Assembly (NCBI GenBank): GCA_034440575.1
Contig: JAOTOL010001644.1
Span: 2,708,501-2,772,500 of the forward strand
Length of the DNA stretch: 64,000 nucleotides
From: Imbricaverruca yamaguchii
Taxonomy: Eukaryota; Arthropoda; Thecostraca; Neoverrucidae
Direction of reading: 5' to 3'
Both the position numbers and the translations under genes were made by a program. Below the pieces are notes generated by a model that had not been told where the DNA came from, did no database searches, and was given only the letters and a program-made list of their open reading frames with translations. This document shows, piece by piece, positions 11,681 through 22,778 of the stretch (its first letter is position 1; every line of letters begins with the position of its first letter).

Positions 11681-11985
11681 ACTGGCAACCGCGACGACGG
11701 CACTGCGTGGGCGTGGCATGTACGCGACGCGCGTTTGTGGTGCTCGGCAAGCGCCAGCTGTACGCTTTACGCAGCGGAGCTATGTATATTGTACATAGCT
11801 GTGGTCGAAGGTCGAGTTCGGTATTCTCGGCGAGCTGGCAGCGGCAAAACCCAGCCGTGAGTGTCCCACTCGGTCTGTGTGTCTCTTGGGCGAACAACGA
11901 CAACGGATCTCTGTCTTGCGGTTAGTTCATGTCACTTCGGATGCTTCATTTTCCCCGTACTCCTGCGCCGCAGTCGTACCTGTGC
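11681..11985. other. Unannotated flank of the satellite complex
   Basis: Non-repetitive sequence with no recognised gene. A short palindromic stretch, tatgtatattgtacata, lies near 11,780. Confidence 0.4.
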
Positions 11986-12099
11986 GATTCGGAGACGCGA
12001 CGAATAGTAACCGTACCGAAAAACAAGCTATTCACATAGATGATTAATTTCGGACCAAAGACAAGTCACGTATCAACTGCGTGGGATTTGTTTGAATGG
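11986..12099 (+). repeat. Direct repeat, right copy, bounding a satellite complex
   Basis: This is the right-hand partner of 9,189-9,302, with the same orientation and the shared core acaagctattcacatagat. Immediately after it begins a short purine-rich tandem repeat. Confidence 0.75.
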
Positions 12100-12200
12100 G
12101 GACGGACGGAGGGACGAGGACGGGCGAGGACGGATGAGGGCGGACGAGGGCGGACGAGGACGGACGAGGACAGACGAGGACGGGCGAGGACGGACGGCCG
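12100..12200 (+). repeat. Decamer-type minisatellite (cggacgagga)
   Basis: About nine copies of a roughly 10-12-bp unit, cggacgagga or cgggcgagga. Overlapping frames on both strands arise from the repeat. Confidence 0.85.
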
Positions 12201-13213
12201 AGAGAGGCACTGCTCCGGTAGAGCTCCGCCGCCGGTACCGCTCCTGAGCACACACACACAGCTGAGGCGGAGCAGCGCTGAGACTGCGCTCCTCAGAGGC
12301 ACAACAGTGTGTGCCTCCGGACCACGGACACGACGACAGCGATCCACGTCTCCGTCCCCGGAGACGAGGCCGAGTCCCAGCCCAGACGCCGGGGATCGGT
12401 GACATGACGTACGTCGATAGCTCGCCATTCATTCTACAAACATGGCAGGGTCCGGCACTCATGGTGTAATGTGAGCCGAACGTGCGGCGGAACCCGTTGA
12501 CGTGCTATATGGGCGCCATATAGCTGGCGGGGTCCGCACGGTACGGAAGTTCTGCCAGACGTGACCTGCCACATATTTTTGGCAACCACCGACGTTTAGA
12601 TTAAGTGCGGGTGCAGGCTATATTGGGAGTAGTTTATTCACAGTTAATACTATGCGTTTAATCCATTTCATTATTTAGCCATAATTCGTGCGTGTTGAGT
12701 TGCTGACAATTATCATAAAGGGGAGCGGATTCACCCTCCCTGATTTTTTTCAGACCTAACCACACGTTTTTTCGGGAAGGTACGTTAGGTTCAGTGCGAT
12801 CCGATTTGCTTTTCCATGCAATCAAGCTTCCGAAATTCCAACAGGGACGAATACAGAAAAAGGTGAAAACAGTGGTGTTTTCATTGAATTATCATTGCTA
12901 CCCTCATCAATGGATATTTATAACCTACGTCGTTCGGCAGCCAATGAACAAGTATTCACATAAAGGTTGTGAGCATACTTTCAATTTGCACGCTGACCAT
13001 CACTGAAGCCATGCTCAGGGCACAATAACGTTGAACACAAGAAATTACGTTTAAAATAAGAGGATTCGCTTTTGCATCAATCTGGAGGAATCGTTGCTGA
13101 TGTTGAGCGTGTAATGCTCTCTAATCGCCATTCTGCAAGTTTATGTTTGTAACGTGCTCCTAGGCGATCTTTGGCTAGGTACGTACTATGTAGCTACTCA
13201 GGTACCCGCACAT

Positions 13214-13217
<4 letters not shown>
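12201..13217. other. Unannotated sequence
   Basis: The first 300 bp are CpG-rich, then the sequence becomes AT-rich. Frames on the minus strand up to 129 codons cover the repeat and the CpG-rich part and look composition-driven. No gene was recognised. Confidence 0.4.
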
Positions 13218-13218
<1 letters not shown>

Positions 13219-13281
<63 letters not shown>

Positions 13282-13330
13282 GAATATATATAATGCAAAC
13301 ATGTGTGTGTGTGTATGTGCGTGTGTGTAT
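13219..13330. repeat. (TA)n then (GT)n microsatellite
   Basis: About 60 bp of TA dinucleotides is followed by an imperfect TG-rich tract. The minus-strand frame reading IYIYIY here is an artefact. Confidence 0.95.
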
Positions 13331-13525
13331 GGATTCATGTATATGCATGTGTCCTTCATTACCATTCATTACTTCCATACATTCATTATAGGTTGGTAGC
13401 TTAAGAAGGTTTGTATTCAGCATACGTAGTAAGGCAATTGTCATTCTGATATCGCATTGATTATTGATATTGATATCTGATATCGCATAAACAATCATTA
13501 TAAGAATAGAGGGCTTGCTTTTTTA

Positions 13526-13626
13526 TTTTTAAGGGGGGGGGGATTAAAAAATTTGGGGGGGAAAGGGTTGAGTAAAAAAAGTAAAAAAAAAAGGCCCCTT
13601 GGGGCTTATTTTTTTTTTTTTTTTTA
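13526..13626. other. Homopolymer-rich block, suspect consensus
   Basis: A chain of runs of G, A, C and T (g10, g7, a10, t17 and others) without other structure. Its texture matches the smeared block at 9.94-10.10 kb, so it is more likely a sequencing or polishing failure than biology. Confidence 0.6.
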
Positions 13627-13811
13627 TATTGTCATTCTGAACTATATGTATAAATGCGCTGCATAGCTGTTTTGCTACTACCGAATAAAAATCAGGTGGG
13701 ACAATAACTTAGCACTCAACTCGATACACCCGAAAATGTTTTCTTTCTGAGACTAATCCTATGGGGTCTGAGATGACGTTTCGTACCAAGATTCGTACCA
13801 AGGTCACTCGC

Positions 13812-13931
13812 ACCACTCGGGGCATTACCAAATACAGTGGCCCATGGGCAAAACAGTGTGGGTGGCGCTACTAGCCGTGATCGTGCAGAAAGTGTGTTGT
13901 AAATCACCCAATAAGCAAACAATAAGCAAAC
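13812..13931 (+). mobile_element. SINE group A, 5'-truncated
   Basis: The body (ggcccatgggcaaaacagtg, ctagccgtgatcgtgcagaaagtg) and tail (cacccaataagcaaac repeated) align with group A at 25,793 and 32,643. No tRNA-like head is present. A clear target duplication was not found. Confidence 0.75.
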
Positions 13932-16145
13932 GAAATACCATTTCGAAACTTGATGTGTGTTGAATATGATGCATACATGCTTTCGATGGGAGTACATCTG
14001 CTAAAAAACATTAACTCAATTATATGAAGGTAATAGCGCTGGGATCACCTCAATGCGATTTTTATATAATCATAAAACCCATAGTCATCAAGACGTAGTC
14101 AAAACAGACATGGTCATCCATCTCAGCTGAGTGCAAAAACATTTTGGTAAAAAGAAATATCAAAACACTCAAAAGTCCCTTCGTGTTAAAAGGCCAAGAA
14201 TGAATTAATTATGTATCGAGGTTTCCTACCAGAGGTAATTTTAGGACTATTTCATATATTATTGAATTGGAATGTGTACCATCTGAAGAATACGTCAGAA
14301 TTGTGTTCCAATTTTAAAGGCCGTATTACGCCTGGTCGTAGAGACATGCATGTATTTAATCAATTTTAATCAATCACGGCTATAATGGAGGTTACTACTT
14401 CGATAATCAGGTTATTCTGCTGGAACTCCTTGTCAGATATTGCAGTGACAGTATGAATTGGAAGAACCATCTGTCACGAGTTGCGTATCTCCTGGTAGCC
14501 TATAGAGCCACCCAATTTCTGCTGAATCGGTCATAGGTTCGTATATCCTGGCAAGGAATGTAGGAACTACCAGTAAGATCCGGGGTTTCTGTCAGCTTTG
14601 AAGTAACCGCTCAGTATGTTGGAGACTTCTGTGAAGATTATCGGCTTTATGTCAGATTGGAATCATCTATCTATCTTCTGGGATGTTATGCTTGGTATTA
14701 GGGCATTGTCATGACCTGGGACATTGAATCATTGGAACTTGGCATGCTGCCTAACCCTAGAGCTAGGCCCTGTTCATCACTTGTGGGGCCTACAGCCGAC
14801 CTGACCTCGAGTCCTGGACGACCTCTGACAATGATGAGCCCTATTGGGTTACCCTGTTCTGTATCTGGTGGGGCCTCTAACCGACCTCAGGCCTGGGAAG
14901 GCCTCTGACAATGATGAGCCCTATTGGGTTATCCTGTCTTGTGTCTTGAAGCTTCAAGTGCTACATAGCACCCCTGCTGTAAGCATCATGCCACCTGTTT
15001 AGCATGTCATGCCCACCCCCTCCCTCCCGCTCGGCCAGTGAGCCTTTTGTGTAGCCCTGGGCCTCTGCTCTAGTCACCTCTTGTCCGATATTGAAGTCCT
15101 CTTGTGAGATGTCAAAGCTTCTTATCACGCGGAACTTGTCTATGCTTTCGGACAATACACTTCGCCTATTTCTATCCAACAGGCCAGGCTGTCCATATTA
15201 ACAATCGGTGTACATCACAGAAGAATTGTCATCAATTATACAAACACTTATAACGTCGACCAATGCCAACCACGCATGGTGCCAGAAGACAGAAAAAAAA
15301 ACTGTCTTCAGATTCAGCACAAACAACTTTCTCTCGAAGCTTCGGTATTGTACCGCAGCTGCCCACATGTTTTGCAGCCAACACTTCGAAATACTATTGT
15401 AAAAGCATAAAAACAATCTTCGAGTTCTGCAGCAAGAGAAAAACATGTTGACAGAGTGGCGCAAGGTGCGTATTACAGAACAAAAAACACGTTATGAAAC
15501 CACCACTAAGAATTATGGCTCTCGAGCCACTTTCATCAACTGCGCCGATGTTTTTTTTCCTTTCTTTGTCTAAGCGAATCTAAATGACAAGCTTTCCTGA
15601 ATCCCTACTAGAGACGGCAACCAATCCGAGTCGACATCGCTGCGCGCATATCCCCCGAACCCACCATCCACCGGGCAATTCCAACGTCCGGACGGGCTGA
15701 TGCTGCCCATCGCTGAATGCAAGTCGAGCTGCTGGAACACCAACCGTTCCACCGAGCACATTGAACACACCATGGCAATGTCGGAGACGCCAGCTGGCGT
15801 GCTCGCCGACGCACGCCACAGGCGTTGGCACCAATTATCGCCGCGAACACCAGATGGTCACAGGTCTGCCGCCGTAGCCAGCATCGAGACTGGTCTCTGC
15901 AGCCAGCCACGGTCAACCGCTCGAGTCGATAACGTCGTAAAATTGACAAGTGCACATAAACTAGTCGGATCATAATAATTCAGCGTCCGATGCTACGCCC
16001 GGGGCCGGCAGAGTGTCAGACAAGCATCCCAGCGTGGTGACTGGGTGTCCGCGCCAGGGACGACAGTTCAGGACTGGCGACTACTGGCAGGTGATTCAGG
16101 CACGGGAAGGACACTCTTTTGTGCACACCAGGACACACTGAGCCG
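13932..16145. other. Mostly unannotated; contains an 82-bp tandem duplication
   Basis: Within about 14,770-14,935 an approximately 82-bp segment is duplicated in tandem (tgacaatgatgagccctatt occurs twice, offset 82). The rest shows no recognisable gene. Frames at 15,580-15,990 (up to 121 codons, minus) lie in moderately CpG-rich sequence and match nothing I know. Confidence 0.5.
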
Positions 16146-16850
16146 TACCAGGCGGTCAGTACTGGGCAGTCAGTATCGAACAGTCAGTACCTGACAGTCA
16201 GTACCGAGCAGTCAGTACCGGGCAATCAGTACCGAACAGTCACTACCGAGCAGTAAGTACTGGGCAGTCAGTACCGAGCAGTCAGTACCGGACAGTCAGT
16301 ACCGAACAGTCACTACCGAGCAGTAAGTACTGGTTGGTTGGTTGGTTATTTGGGCTTTCGGGCGCATCGACTGCGTTGGTCACTACACGCCCATGTAAGT
16401 ACTGGGCAATCAGTACCGGACAGTTAGTGCCGGACAGTCAGTACCGATCAGTCAGTACCAGACAGTCAGTACCGAGTAGTCAGTACCGAGCAGTCAGTAC
16501 CGGACAGTCAGTACCGAACAGTCACTACCGAGCAGTAAGTACTGGGCAGTCAGTGCCGAGCAGTCAGTACCGGACAGTCAGTATTGGACAATCAGTACCG
16601 GACAGTCAGTACCTGACGGTCAGTACCGGACAGTCAGTACCGTGCAGTCAGTACTGGGCAGTCAGTGCTGGGCAATCAGTACTGGGCAGTCAGTGCCGGA
16701 CAGTCAGTACCGTGCAGCCAGTACTGGCAGTCAGTGCCGGGCAGTCAGTGCGGGCAGTCAGTGCCGGGCAGTCAGTACCGGACAGTCAGTACCGTGTAGT
16801 AGTACTGGGCGCAGTGCTGGGTAATCAGTACTGGGCAGTCAGTGCCGAGC
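16146..16850 (+). repeat. 14-bp satellite cagtcagtaccgga, interrupted by a SINE fragment
   Basis: About 45 copies of a 14-bp unit, cagtcagtaccgga, with variants gagcagt, gggcagt and gaacagtcacta. The array is split by a 61-bp insertion at 16,334-16,394. A single unit of the other 14-bp satellite (gactggcgactact) sits 70 bp to the left, at 16,073. Confidence 0.95.
16334..16394 (-). mobile_element. SINE 3' fragment (group C-like) with 11-bp target duplication
   Basis: The 61-bp insertion starts ttggttggttggttattt, the complement of an AACC-repeat SINE tail, and continues into a stretch resembling the group C body (compare 34,135-34,180). It is bracketed by gtaagtactgg at 16,323-16,333 and again at 16,395-16,405. 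The duplicated bases belong to the host satellite, so the insertion postdates array formation. Confidence 0.75.
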
Positions 16851-17400
16851 ACCCAACTTCCGAGCAGTCCGAACAGCATATGGTGCTGCCACTGGTGCGG
16901 CACGCCATCCCCGCTGGGCTGTCGCCACCTCCAGCAGTCGGTGTCGGCCTGGCCAAGCTTCCGTCTGCCCAGCCGGACCGTCAGACCAGCGGAAGCGCTG
17001 AAGCGGTGGTGCTCGATCTGAGAGGAAATAGCTCGCTCACCTTCCACGGGGCGTGCTGTAGGCACATCACGGGGTATTTTCAAGTGTGGTCATCTGACTA
17101 AAAGGTAAACACAGCGTGGAGTGCTAAAAACGTATCTAGGCCGGTCTGAATGTTGAACAACATTCTCCCCGCCATGGCAAACGGCGTTCAAGACTGGTGC
17201 TTTTGTCAATTTTTGGATGTTACGACAGATGTTACGTCTTCTGGCAGAGGTTCTTTGGGGGTGCGTCATCGATTGGGGAACGGATCTGCACAAGGTTAAG
17301 TATTTATGGAGAGTGTTTTTATGCACATTGTGTAATGCAAGGCGTAAGGCATGCAGGTAGCACCATGAGGTAAAGGAAGAGAGAGAGGACAAAGATGCAG
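16851..17400. other. Unannotated sequence
   Basis: No gene was recognised. The 255-codon plus frame over 16,334-17,101 is largely satellite; its non-repeat tail resembles nothing I know. Confidence 0.4.
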
Positions 17401-17540
<140 letters not shown>

Positions 17541-18484
17541 GCGTGCATGTACGATTTATGTGCATGTATGCATCAATGCATGCATATGCATACGTGTGCA
17601 ATGCATTTTTATGTACATTTGCACTCTATCTGTCTATTAAACCTTGGTCGTGGTAGCGTTTAAACGTGAGGTTTGCATTGATGGCAGCGGTTTTTCATTC
17701 CGGCTGAAATGACAGCACAGTTGACCCTCCGTGCTCTGGTCGGCGAGTCGATGTCGATCAGCGCCGCTCCGGTCGCAGGGGACCGACAACGGCGCCGACG
17801 GCCGGAGCCGGACCCTAATTCACCGCACCTCCGGGCACGCGCACCACACAGCCCACCAAACAACAACCCGTGGACGAGGAGTCGCTGTGGAAACCAACGG
17901 TAGCGCGCGCATGTGGACCTCGGCGCTCCACTTTTTACGGAGAGCGCGACAGTCGTGACTGGAGTGCAGCTGGGTGACTAGGCTGGTGATATCTAGTTTG
18001 ATTAGACATAGTATGACGAGTTATGGCAGGCGAGCTATGTCGAGGAAAATCCGCTTTAGAAAACGTGAGGAGTGGCCGACTTATCGTTGTCTGAGCAATA
18101 AAGTCACGACTGTCACTTTATTGCTCACATGGTTCCTGATGCTTCACATGGTTCCAATGTTGCTGAGCCGAGTTCTGCACAGTAAGCCGCAGTTGAATGG
18201 GCCCACAACATGGAGGGAAATGCAAACGACTTTCCTCTCGCTCTCCAGAAAGCATGCCCCGATACGGCCTGACCTTGAGTTATGTCATCATCGTATCATC
18301 GTATTCAACAGGTCCTGAACGAATTTTGTTCGCATTCAAAGGTCAAAATCGACCCTCGGACTATTGTTGTATTATGAATTTCTTTTCATTAAAACTGTAA
18401 CGTCTTTCTCCTCTCGAATGTTTTTTTTCGGAATTATGAGAGGGACATGTCCCTTGTTCCCCCTTGTGTGCTAAGAAAATGCAT
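17541..18484. other. Unannotated; contains a 13-bp hairpin
   Basis: Arms 18,092-18,104 (tgagcaataaagt) and 18,115-18,127 are perfect complements around a 10-nt loop. The arms contain an AATAAA signal on each strand. Otherwise nothing was recognised. Confidence 0.5.
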
Positions 18485-18612
18485 TGCAAGCTGTTCCGAT
18501 GCCAGAAACTTATACGCCATAAAGAGCTGGAAGATCACAAGCCGGTTTCTTTTCCACTTCATCTCATCTACCTTACAACTCATCTGCAAGCTGTTCCGAT
18601 GCCAGAAACAGC
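18485..18612 (+). repeat. Repeat shared in inverted orientation with 21,449-21,520
   Basis: The segment acgccataaagagctggaag and following bases to about 18,575 recur as the reverse complement at 21,449-21,510, inside the I-like element. In addition, gcaagctgttccgatgccag occurs here twice, 99 bp apart. It may be a fragment of the same retroelement family or of something nested in it. Confidence 0.7.
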
Positions 18613-19004
18613 AAGAATTGGGTATGGCACGATGCTACCTGCAATCCAGATATTTTCAGATCACATTTGCCCTAACCCCACCAACAAAAAAAAGCCTGCG
18701 ATGGGCATTGAAGTTTAGGGGCACCAAAATTCGGGATGCCCCACCACCTTGTGAAATCTTAGATGAGCCACTGATGAGGGCATAAATGGTGACGTCATTT
18801 TTCAGAAGTGAATTATAATTGGTTCTAACTACTACAATGAACCGATCACTTAGTGTAGTCGAAGCTGATTGACGATATTGACCAGAGCGGCAACCTGCTC
18901 GCAAGGCTTGACATTTGAGGACCACTGAATTCACAAAGAATTGTCATCGCGTTTACTTCGGATGTCAGCTTCGTGTGGTCTGACTTCCCAGGTCTCCAAC
19001 TATA

Positions 19005-19335
19005 CATCCCAGGCGCGGATGCAGATAAACATTTTGAGGGTTCGTGCATAAGTAACCTGTTTCTGGACCAAACACTGATTGTTCTAGATCAGTTAGCATG
19101 ATCTGTTTGTTTATTTATAAGCTAACTCCTTTTCAGATTAATGTAGCTGACATGGCCGAAGTCCGCCATTGTAATGCCTTGGCCATTACCTCCCGCTAGT
19201 AGCCGCCGTATTTCCAGATTCCTGCTAGACGGCATCTCAGACGCGGATCCAAATAAACACTTTCCGACAAAGTGCATGAACAAGCTGCCGTTGAACCAAA
19301 AACTGGTCGTTTTGGGTAAGTCAGCATGGTCTGTT
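19005..19335 (+). repeat. Diverged tandem duplication, period about 220 bp
   Basis: About 110 bp from 19,005 (catcccaggcgcggatgcag) matches 19,225 onward (catctcagacgcggatccaa), ending at agcatgatctgtttg and agcatggtctgtttt. Substitutions and small indels are numerous. Identity is unknown. Confidence 0.55.
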
Positions 19336-19619
19336 TTCTTTTTGGGTTGGCGTGGTCGCTTAGTTTATTTGGACAGGTTCCGAGCAATGTACTTTATATG
19401 GTCCGACTTCGCGATTGAAAGATCATGACGCCTACTTCCAGCTCGCGCGCGCGTGAAACCGCCTTAGTGTATTTTCTATTTCTGCGGGCCGCAGACGACC
19501 AGTATTTCACACGTGGCTGAAGTTGATTGAGAATATACGGCTTCTGTGAAGGCCACACCCCTCGCTAATCATCAAGGATTGATGAGTTCATCACATGTGA
19601 ATAAATCTATTACCTGTAT

Positions 19620-20027
19620 CTTAATCCTGGCTACGACAGGAAGTTCTGATGCTGCTTTGGCAGCGGCGTCTGCATTTTAATTTCTGTGAACTTCGACATG
19701 GCTTGGTGCCCACATGAAACTTATACGGCATTGCTCTTGTGCAAGTGCGGTCAGTCTATTTAAAATATGTAATGCAAAATAGCATGAGTTTATCCGGGTA
19801 AAGTATATGTTTTCTTCACCACGCCCATCGCAAAGGCATACACCAGACTGCGTCTTTGACCCATCGGTGTAGAAAACAGAACACTCGGAGTTTTTGGTAA
19901 TATTGCGCATAGCTGTACCACGAAATTCAGCAGGAATGGTTTGGTATTTCCTTTGAGTTATTCGGGAAAGTTCAGCTTCGACAGGCGGCAATCGCCAGGG
20001 TTGGACTGTAGGTTCAATATGTGACAT
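19620..20027 (-). pseudogene. RNase H domain remnant of an I-type element
   Basis: RNase H removes the RNA strand during target-primed reverse transcription. The frame at 19,677-20,027 (116 codons) contains VFYTDGSK, the first catalytic aspartate region, and near its end FMWAPSHVEVHRN, which corresponds to the conserved SHVG-HGNE block. A stop (TAA, plus-strand 19,677-19,679) follows directly, and the same frame then continues NADAAAKAA, as expected after that block, so the stop is a point lesion. The domain is otherwise well preserved over its second half. Confidence 0.85.
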
Positions 20028-20529
20028 TCAGAAATATTCACATGTTTCCCACCCACTGAGATACGCGCACACAGGCTCGTCTCGCTGAGTATTAACGACC
20101 AGACATGATTTGCTCCGACCGGTGTGGGTTAAATATGGCACCATACGATGGGTGGTGAGGGAATTGTGAAATACGAATTGCGTATTTCAGTGTAAAACTC
20201 TTCGGTGTATTTTTAGTGGGGGTTGATTGGCTTAGACTAAGGAGCATGTTCTGCGGGCAAGTGCAGAAATGCCCTGTGCAAATCCGAATACATGCATGGT
20301 GAACAGTATCCGGGGCCTTCTTTACGGAGGAGAGTGCACCATCGTACACTACACACGAGTAATCAAGAATGGAACGACCAAGCGCACCGTATACGCGCAG
20401 CAATGTTGTCCTGTCAACGCCATCGCTCATGCGAGAGGCGACTTTAAGAGTGTTCATGTGCTTGAAGCATTCTTGTCTTTAAGATTCTTGATATGTGGTG
20501 AGTATGTTAGTCGTTTGTCAAATGGCACT

Positions 20530-21440
20530 TCAAGAAACTTTGCCTCCGAGTAAATTGGAATTATACTTCTGTACATGTAAATAATAATGTCTCTGCATCG
20601 GCGTTGTTCGCGACGCATTTTGTTTTGGTGATAGACAATTTAACACCGTTTGCGAAGTTCCATCTATGAAGATTGTCGAGGCAGTGTTGAAGCTGCGTCC
20701 AGCAGACGTCCTGGTGGAGGAAGTGATCCACACTACAAAATCGCCAACAAAGAGCGACCTGCCCAGTGTGGTGGGTACTACTTGGCATGTCATTGATTAA
20801 AGTACCAAACAAACTCATACTCATAACCGAGCCTTGTGGAACTCCGTTTCGTTGTCGGTACGTTTGGAGTAGACACCGTCAACATTCGCACGGAAGCAAC
20901 GACCGCTGACAAAATTCGCAATAAAGTTCACATCGAAACAACTTGATGAAACTAGCATGACCCCACGCTGTGTCATATGCTTTTTCAATGTCGAACAGCA
21001 TTACGAACGTGTTCTGTTTGTGGATAAAATTGTCGCGCACAGCCGTGTCCAATGTTACGAGATAAGCAGCTGTGCTGCTGGTGCCTGGGTAACCGCACTG
21101 ATTGTTTCCGAGAAGTGAATTTGTTTCGAGATACCAAACAAGTCTGACGATTAGCATTTTTTTCCATTTGCTTCGAAAGACCGGATGTACGAGAAACTTG
21201 CCTGTAGTCATGCGGATCCGTACCCTCTTTACTATCTTATTTTAACTAGAATTACAATCGCCTCGCCTCAACAATCAGGGTAATGGCCGTTAGTCCACAT
21301 CAAGTTAAAGAGATTCATACTTGCGCATAGTGAACGGTGTTGTAAATTCTTCAGCATGTCGTAATGAATAAGATCAGTGCCACGTGAAATATTTTTTGAT
21401 GTTGTGAAGGGTTGCCGAAGTTCTATAAAAGTAAAAGTAT
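20530..21440 (-). pseudogene. Reverse transcriptase domain remnant
   Basis: Reading down the minus strand: an N-terminal block with FIELRQPF and DLIHYDMLKNL (about 21.4-21.3 kb), then QCGYPGTSSTAAYLV and FDIEKAYDTAWGH (21,211-20,879, carrying the first catalytic aspartate), then NGVPQGSV (about 20,850). The second catalytic motif, normally Y/F-x-DD, reads FVGDF: the first of the two aspartates is glycine (codon at 20,743-20,745). A frameshift separates NGVPQGSV from FVGDF. The following thumb-like part continues at 20,457-20,092 in another frame. The copy cannot encode an active enzyme. Confidence 0.88.
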
Positions 21441-21700
21441 CGTTGTAATGTAGATGAGATGAAATGGAAAAGAAACCGGCTTGTGATCTTCCAGCTCTTT
21501 ATGGCGTATAAGTCTGGGTCTTGGCATCCCTCATGCTAGCGCTTCTCCAAAGCGGTTCCAAAAACATCTGCGACTTTTAATTGAATTTAAGTCGTTGTCT
21601 GATTCCAAAACAAGCGTCGGCGTGGCCAGCCTACGACAAGTACGCCGTCGGATGTACCGCCACACATCTTCGACAGCACCAAACAATATATTTATGTTGT

Positions 21701-22003
21701 TTATGTGCTTTTTCCAAAAGGAGCGCTTGGCGACTGTGATAATTCGCTCTGCTTCGCCGTGGCTTGTTTATAATTGAGGAGATTGGCTGTTGTGTATGAC
21801 TTGTTGAAAAGGATGAATTCATCTGTCCGTTCCCTGATAGCAGTCCTGTACGCATCTGTCCACTGTGAGACTGTGATACGCCGAAGGTTTAGTGAAGTAA
21901 GCGGAGTCAATGTTTTGGCTGACGAAATTATGGTGAATATGATGTCTGGTGTGTTTATGTGTTTGAATGTCCACATTATCTCCATCGGGCGCGTTGGTGT
22001 CAA
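21701..22003 (-). pseudogene. Endonuclease-transcriptase linker of the I-type element
   Basis: A 100-codon frame with VSQWTDAYRTAIRERTDEF and LLNYKQATAKQ resembles the basic linker (tryptophan, then Arg/Lys-rich helices) that joins endonuclease and transcriptase in this group. It lies between the two domains in the right order. Confidence 0.6.
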
Positions 22004-22110
22004 AATGACATGCCTGTGTAAGCCGCGGTCAATCTGTCATCTGTATATTCAATTTGGGGATGCGCGCTCCCGGATTGGGAACATTAATAGTCACCCATGT
22101 TGGGAATGGA

Positions 22111-22500
22111 TCACTTCCTCTCAGAAGACTGCCGACAGTGCCATGCAATTCTGGCTGCGATGACTGTGGGGCAAATAGACAAGTCAATTGTAGACCTAGA
22201 CCCCGAAGGTGGCGAATGTGTGTGACATCTGGTATTCGGATTAATTAGGCTGCGCCGGCGAATAAAATCCTCTAGCTGTCTGCCCTTTCTGCTGGATGAT
22301 ATGTACTCCCAAGGCGTACTGTAACAGTGAAAATCACCGTAATGCATGATCGGGGCAGGAAGTTGTGATAAAAGTGCTTCCAGATTTCCCACAGGAAGGT
22401 CTTCTGAAGGTGGCAAGTATATCGAAACGAGTATCATTTGTGGCTGTGATTGGGCGGAGAGAACCGAGGAGGCCTCTTGGGCCGTTGTGCCAGAGTCCAC
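22111..22500 (-). pseudogene. Apurinic-type endonuclease domain remnant
   Basis: The 129-codon frame contains SIYLPPSEDLP, then MHYGDFHCYSTPW (the GDFN-H-W catalytic block, with asparagine replaced by histidine) and GSRSTIDLSIC (the S-x-ID block). These are hallmark motifs of the non-LTR endonuclease that nicks target DNA. The N-terminal third, including the first catalytic residues, is not in frame and was not recovered. Confidence 0.8.
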
Positions 22501-22778
22501 TCTCCACCCTCGAGGATTGATCGGGAGGGGGCCTCAGATGGGCAAACGGGCACGCACTAGTACAAGGTGTGACCACTGTCGCCTCGGCGCCGTTTCGGCT
22601 CGGCTATCTTTGCCTATCAGGCGACGAGAGTCGCACTCCAAAAGATCTCAGCAGGGTTGTCAGCTTAGCTATCAGTTCAAAGACCGTGTTGGACTGTGTG
22701 TGTTGGGACCCATCAGAGATTTCCTGGGAGTATGTTGAGTGGTTTTGAGGTTAGATTGTGCGTTTGTTGCATATGATA

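Larger units (their letters stand above)
19570..22740 (-). mobile_element. Decayed I-clade non-LTR retrotransposon (ORF2 region)
   Basis: Three domains appear in the order expected on the minus strand: apurinic-type endonuclease (about 22.1-22.5 kb), reverse transcriptase (about 20.5-21.4 kb) and RNase H (about 19.6-20.0 kb). A C-terminal RNase H after the transcriptase is characteristic of the I group rather than Jockey or CR1. Many frameshifts and stops interrupt all domains, and the catalytic motif is altered. Ends were not resolved: no poly-A or target duplication was identified, and 22,500-22,740 is only presumed to belong to it. Confidence 0.85.
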
